Assembly (NCBI GenBank): GCA_946629205.1
Contig: CAMOXP010000093.1
Location: 1-5,800, forward strand
Length of the DNA stretch: 5,800 nucleotides
From: an uncultured Bacillota bacterium
GTDB lineage: Bacteria > Bacillota > Clostridia > Peptostreptococcales > Anaerovoracaceae
Direction of reading: 5' to 3'
Position 1 is the stretch's first letter, and the number at the start of each line of letters is the position of its first letter. Shown in pieces: positions 5,220 through 5,800 of this stretch. The translations under genes and the position numbers were made by a program. Below the pieces are notes generated by a model, which saw only the letters and a program-made list of their open reading frames with translations, did not search any database and was not told where the DNA came from.

Positions 5220-5800
5220 ATGAATTTCGGAGTGATATTGGCAGGAGGAGTTGGACACAGAATGGGCGCGGACAAGCCGAAGCAGTTTCTGCACATCGGC
5301 GAGAAACCGATCATCGTGCACACAGTGGAGAAGTTCGCTTTGTACAGAGGATTTGAGAAGGTGATCGTACTCACCCCGGAAGAATGGATCGAGTACACGA
5401 AGGACGTGCTGGAGAAGTACCTGGGCAACATGGACAATGTGGTTGTCATTCAGGGAGGCGCAGTCAGAAACGAAACGATCATGAACGCCGTGAGATATAT
5501 CGAAGAGAATTACGGTCTGGACGACGCGATCATGGTGACGCACGACGCAGTGCGCCCCTTCGTCACATACAGGATCATTGAGGAAAACATTGCGGCAGCA
5601 GCGGAGTTCGGTGCCTGCGATACAGTCATCCCGGCCACGGACACCATTGTAGAGTCCGCGGACGGGCAGGCGCTCAGCAGCATTCCGGACAGAAGTAAAC
5701 TCTATCAGGGTCAGACGCCGCAGAGCTTTAAGGCAGCGGAACTGAAGGCGACTTACGAAGCCCTGACCGAAGAGGAAAAAGAAATCCTTACTGATGCATG
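5220..5800 (+). CDS. tarI: D-ribitol-5-phosphate cytidylyltransferase (TarI-like, 3' truncated)
   Basis: The frame from the ATG at 5220 is open to the window end and gives 193 complete codons plus two bases (TG) of the next. TarI-type enzymes make CDP-ribitol from CTP and ribitol-5-phosphate for ribitol-phosphate teichoic acids. Visible marks are the nucleotide-binding LAGGVGHRMG (residues 7-16), PKQF (20-23), QGGAVRNETI (78-87), THDAVRPF (107-114), ATDTIVES (139-146) and YQGQTPQSF (162-170), then EEEKEILTDA (184-193). The closest relatives in pattern are TarI of Staphylococcus and pneumococcus; IspD shares the fold and several motifs, but the YQGQTPQ and EEKEILTDA blocks and the teichoic-acid neighbours favour TarI. 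The family's full length is about 235-240 residues, so roughly 45 are missing. TarJ, the NADPH-dependent enzyme that makes ribitol-5-phosphate, often follows tarI and would be expected downstream. Confidence 0.88.
   Translation, partial: MNFGVILAGGVGHRMGADKPKQFLHIGEKPIIVHTVEKFALYRGFEKVIVLTPEEWIEYTKDVLEKYLGNMDNVVVIQGGAVRNETIMNAVRYIEENYGLDDAIMVTHDAVRPFVTYRIIEENIAAAAEFGACDTVIPATDTIVESADGQALSSIPDRSKLYQGQTPQSFKAAELKATYEALTEEEKEILTDA

Noticed and set aside
5220..5800. IspD (2-C-methylerythritol-4-phosphate cytidylyltransferase) as the identity of the last gene
   Set aside because: IspD shares the LAGGxGxRMG and HDAVRPF motifs, but the YQGQTPQSF and EEKEILTDA blocks and the teichoic-acid neighbours fit TarI better.
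1..5800. CRISPR arrays, tRNA or rRNA genes, insertion sequences, riboswitches or internal terminators
   Set aside because: No regularly spaced repeats, transposase motifs, tRNA-like folds or hairpin-plus-T-run were seen, and no intergenic gap is longer than 16 bases.

Overview
The window looks like the interior of a cell-envelope polysaccharide operon from a Gram-positive bacterium, most likely a mid-GC member of the Bacillota (Clostridia type). The reasons are the teichoic-acid-type gene set (TagD, two TagB/TagF-family transferases, TarI), purine-rich GGAGG ribosome binding sites, frequent AGA/AGG arginine codons, and a base composition that looks to be around the mid-50s percent G+C by eye (not counted). 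The taxonomic placement is inference.

All genes lie on the + strand and are packed with gaps of 16 bases or less, or with overlaps. There is no room for internal promoters and no terminator-like hairpin between genes, so the window reads as one polycistronic unit that is open at both ends. In order: (1) the last 33 codons of an unidentified upstream gene with a Thr/Glu-rich tail (1-102); (2) a WecE/RffA-type sugar-nucleotide aminotransferase with a GTG start inside the upstream gene (86-1222); (3) a roughly 12-helix Wzx/MOP-type polysaccharide flippase (1239-2525); (4) a TagD-like glycerol-3-phosphate cytidylyltransferase (2525-2920); (5) and (6) two divergent TagB-size CDP-polyol phosphotransferases (2920-4068 and 4079-5203); (7) the first 193 codons of a TarI ribitol-5-phosphate cytidylyltransferase, cut by the window end (5220-5800). 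Genes 3/4 and 4/5 both join through a TAATG stop/start overlap.

The genes suggest one pathway. WecE would make dTDP-4-amino-4,6-dideoxygalactose for an oligosaccharide or linkage unit. TagD and TarI would supply CDP-glycerol and CDP-ribitol. The two transferases would attach glycerol-phosphate and/or ribitol-phosphate to the lipid-linked glycan on the cytoplasmic face. The flippase would then move the product across the membrane. The product is probably a polyol-phosphate-decorated teichoic acid or capsule; which transferase uses which donor cannot be told from sequence alone.

Every gene belongs to a known family, so no wholly new system is evident. The points worth a second look are the combination of an enterobacterial-common-antigen-type aminotransferase and flippase with a dual glycerol/ribitol teichoic-acid module, the divergent TagD, the tandem short transferases, and the repeat-embedded start of wecE.
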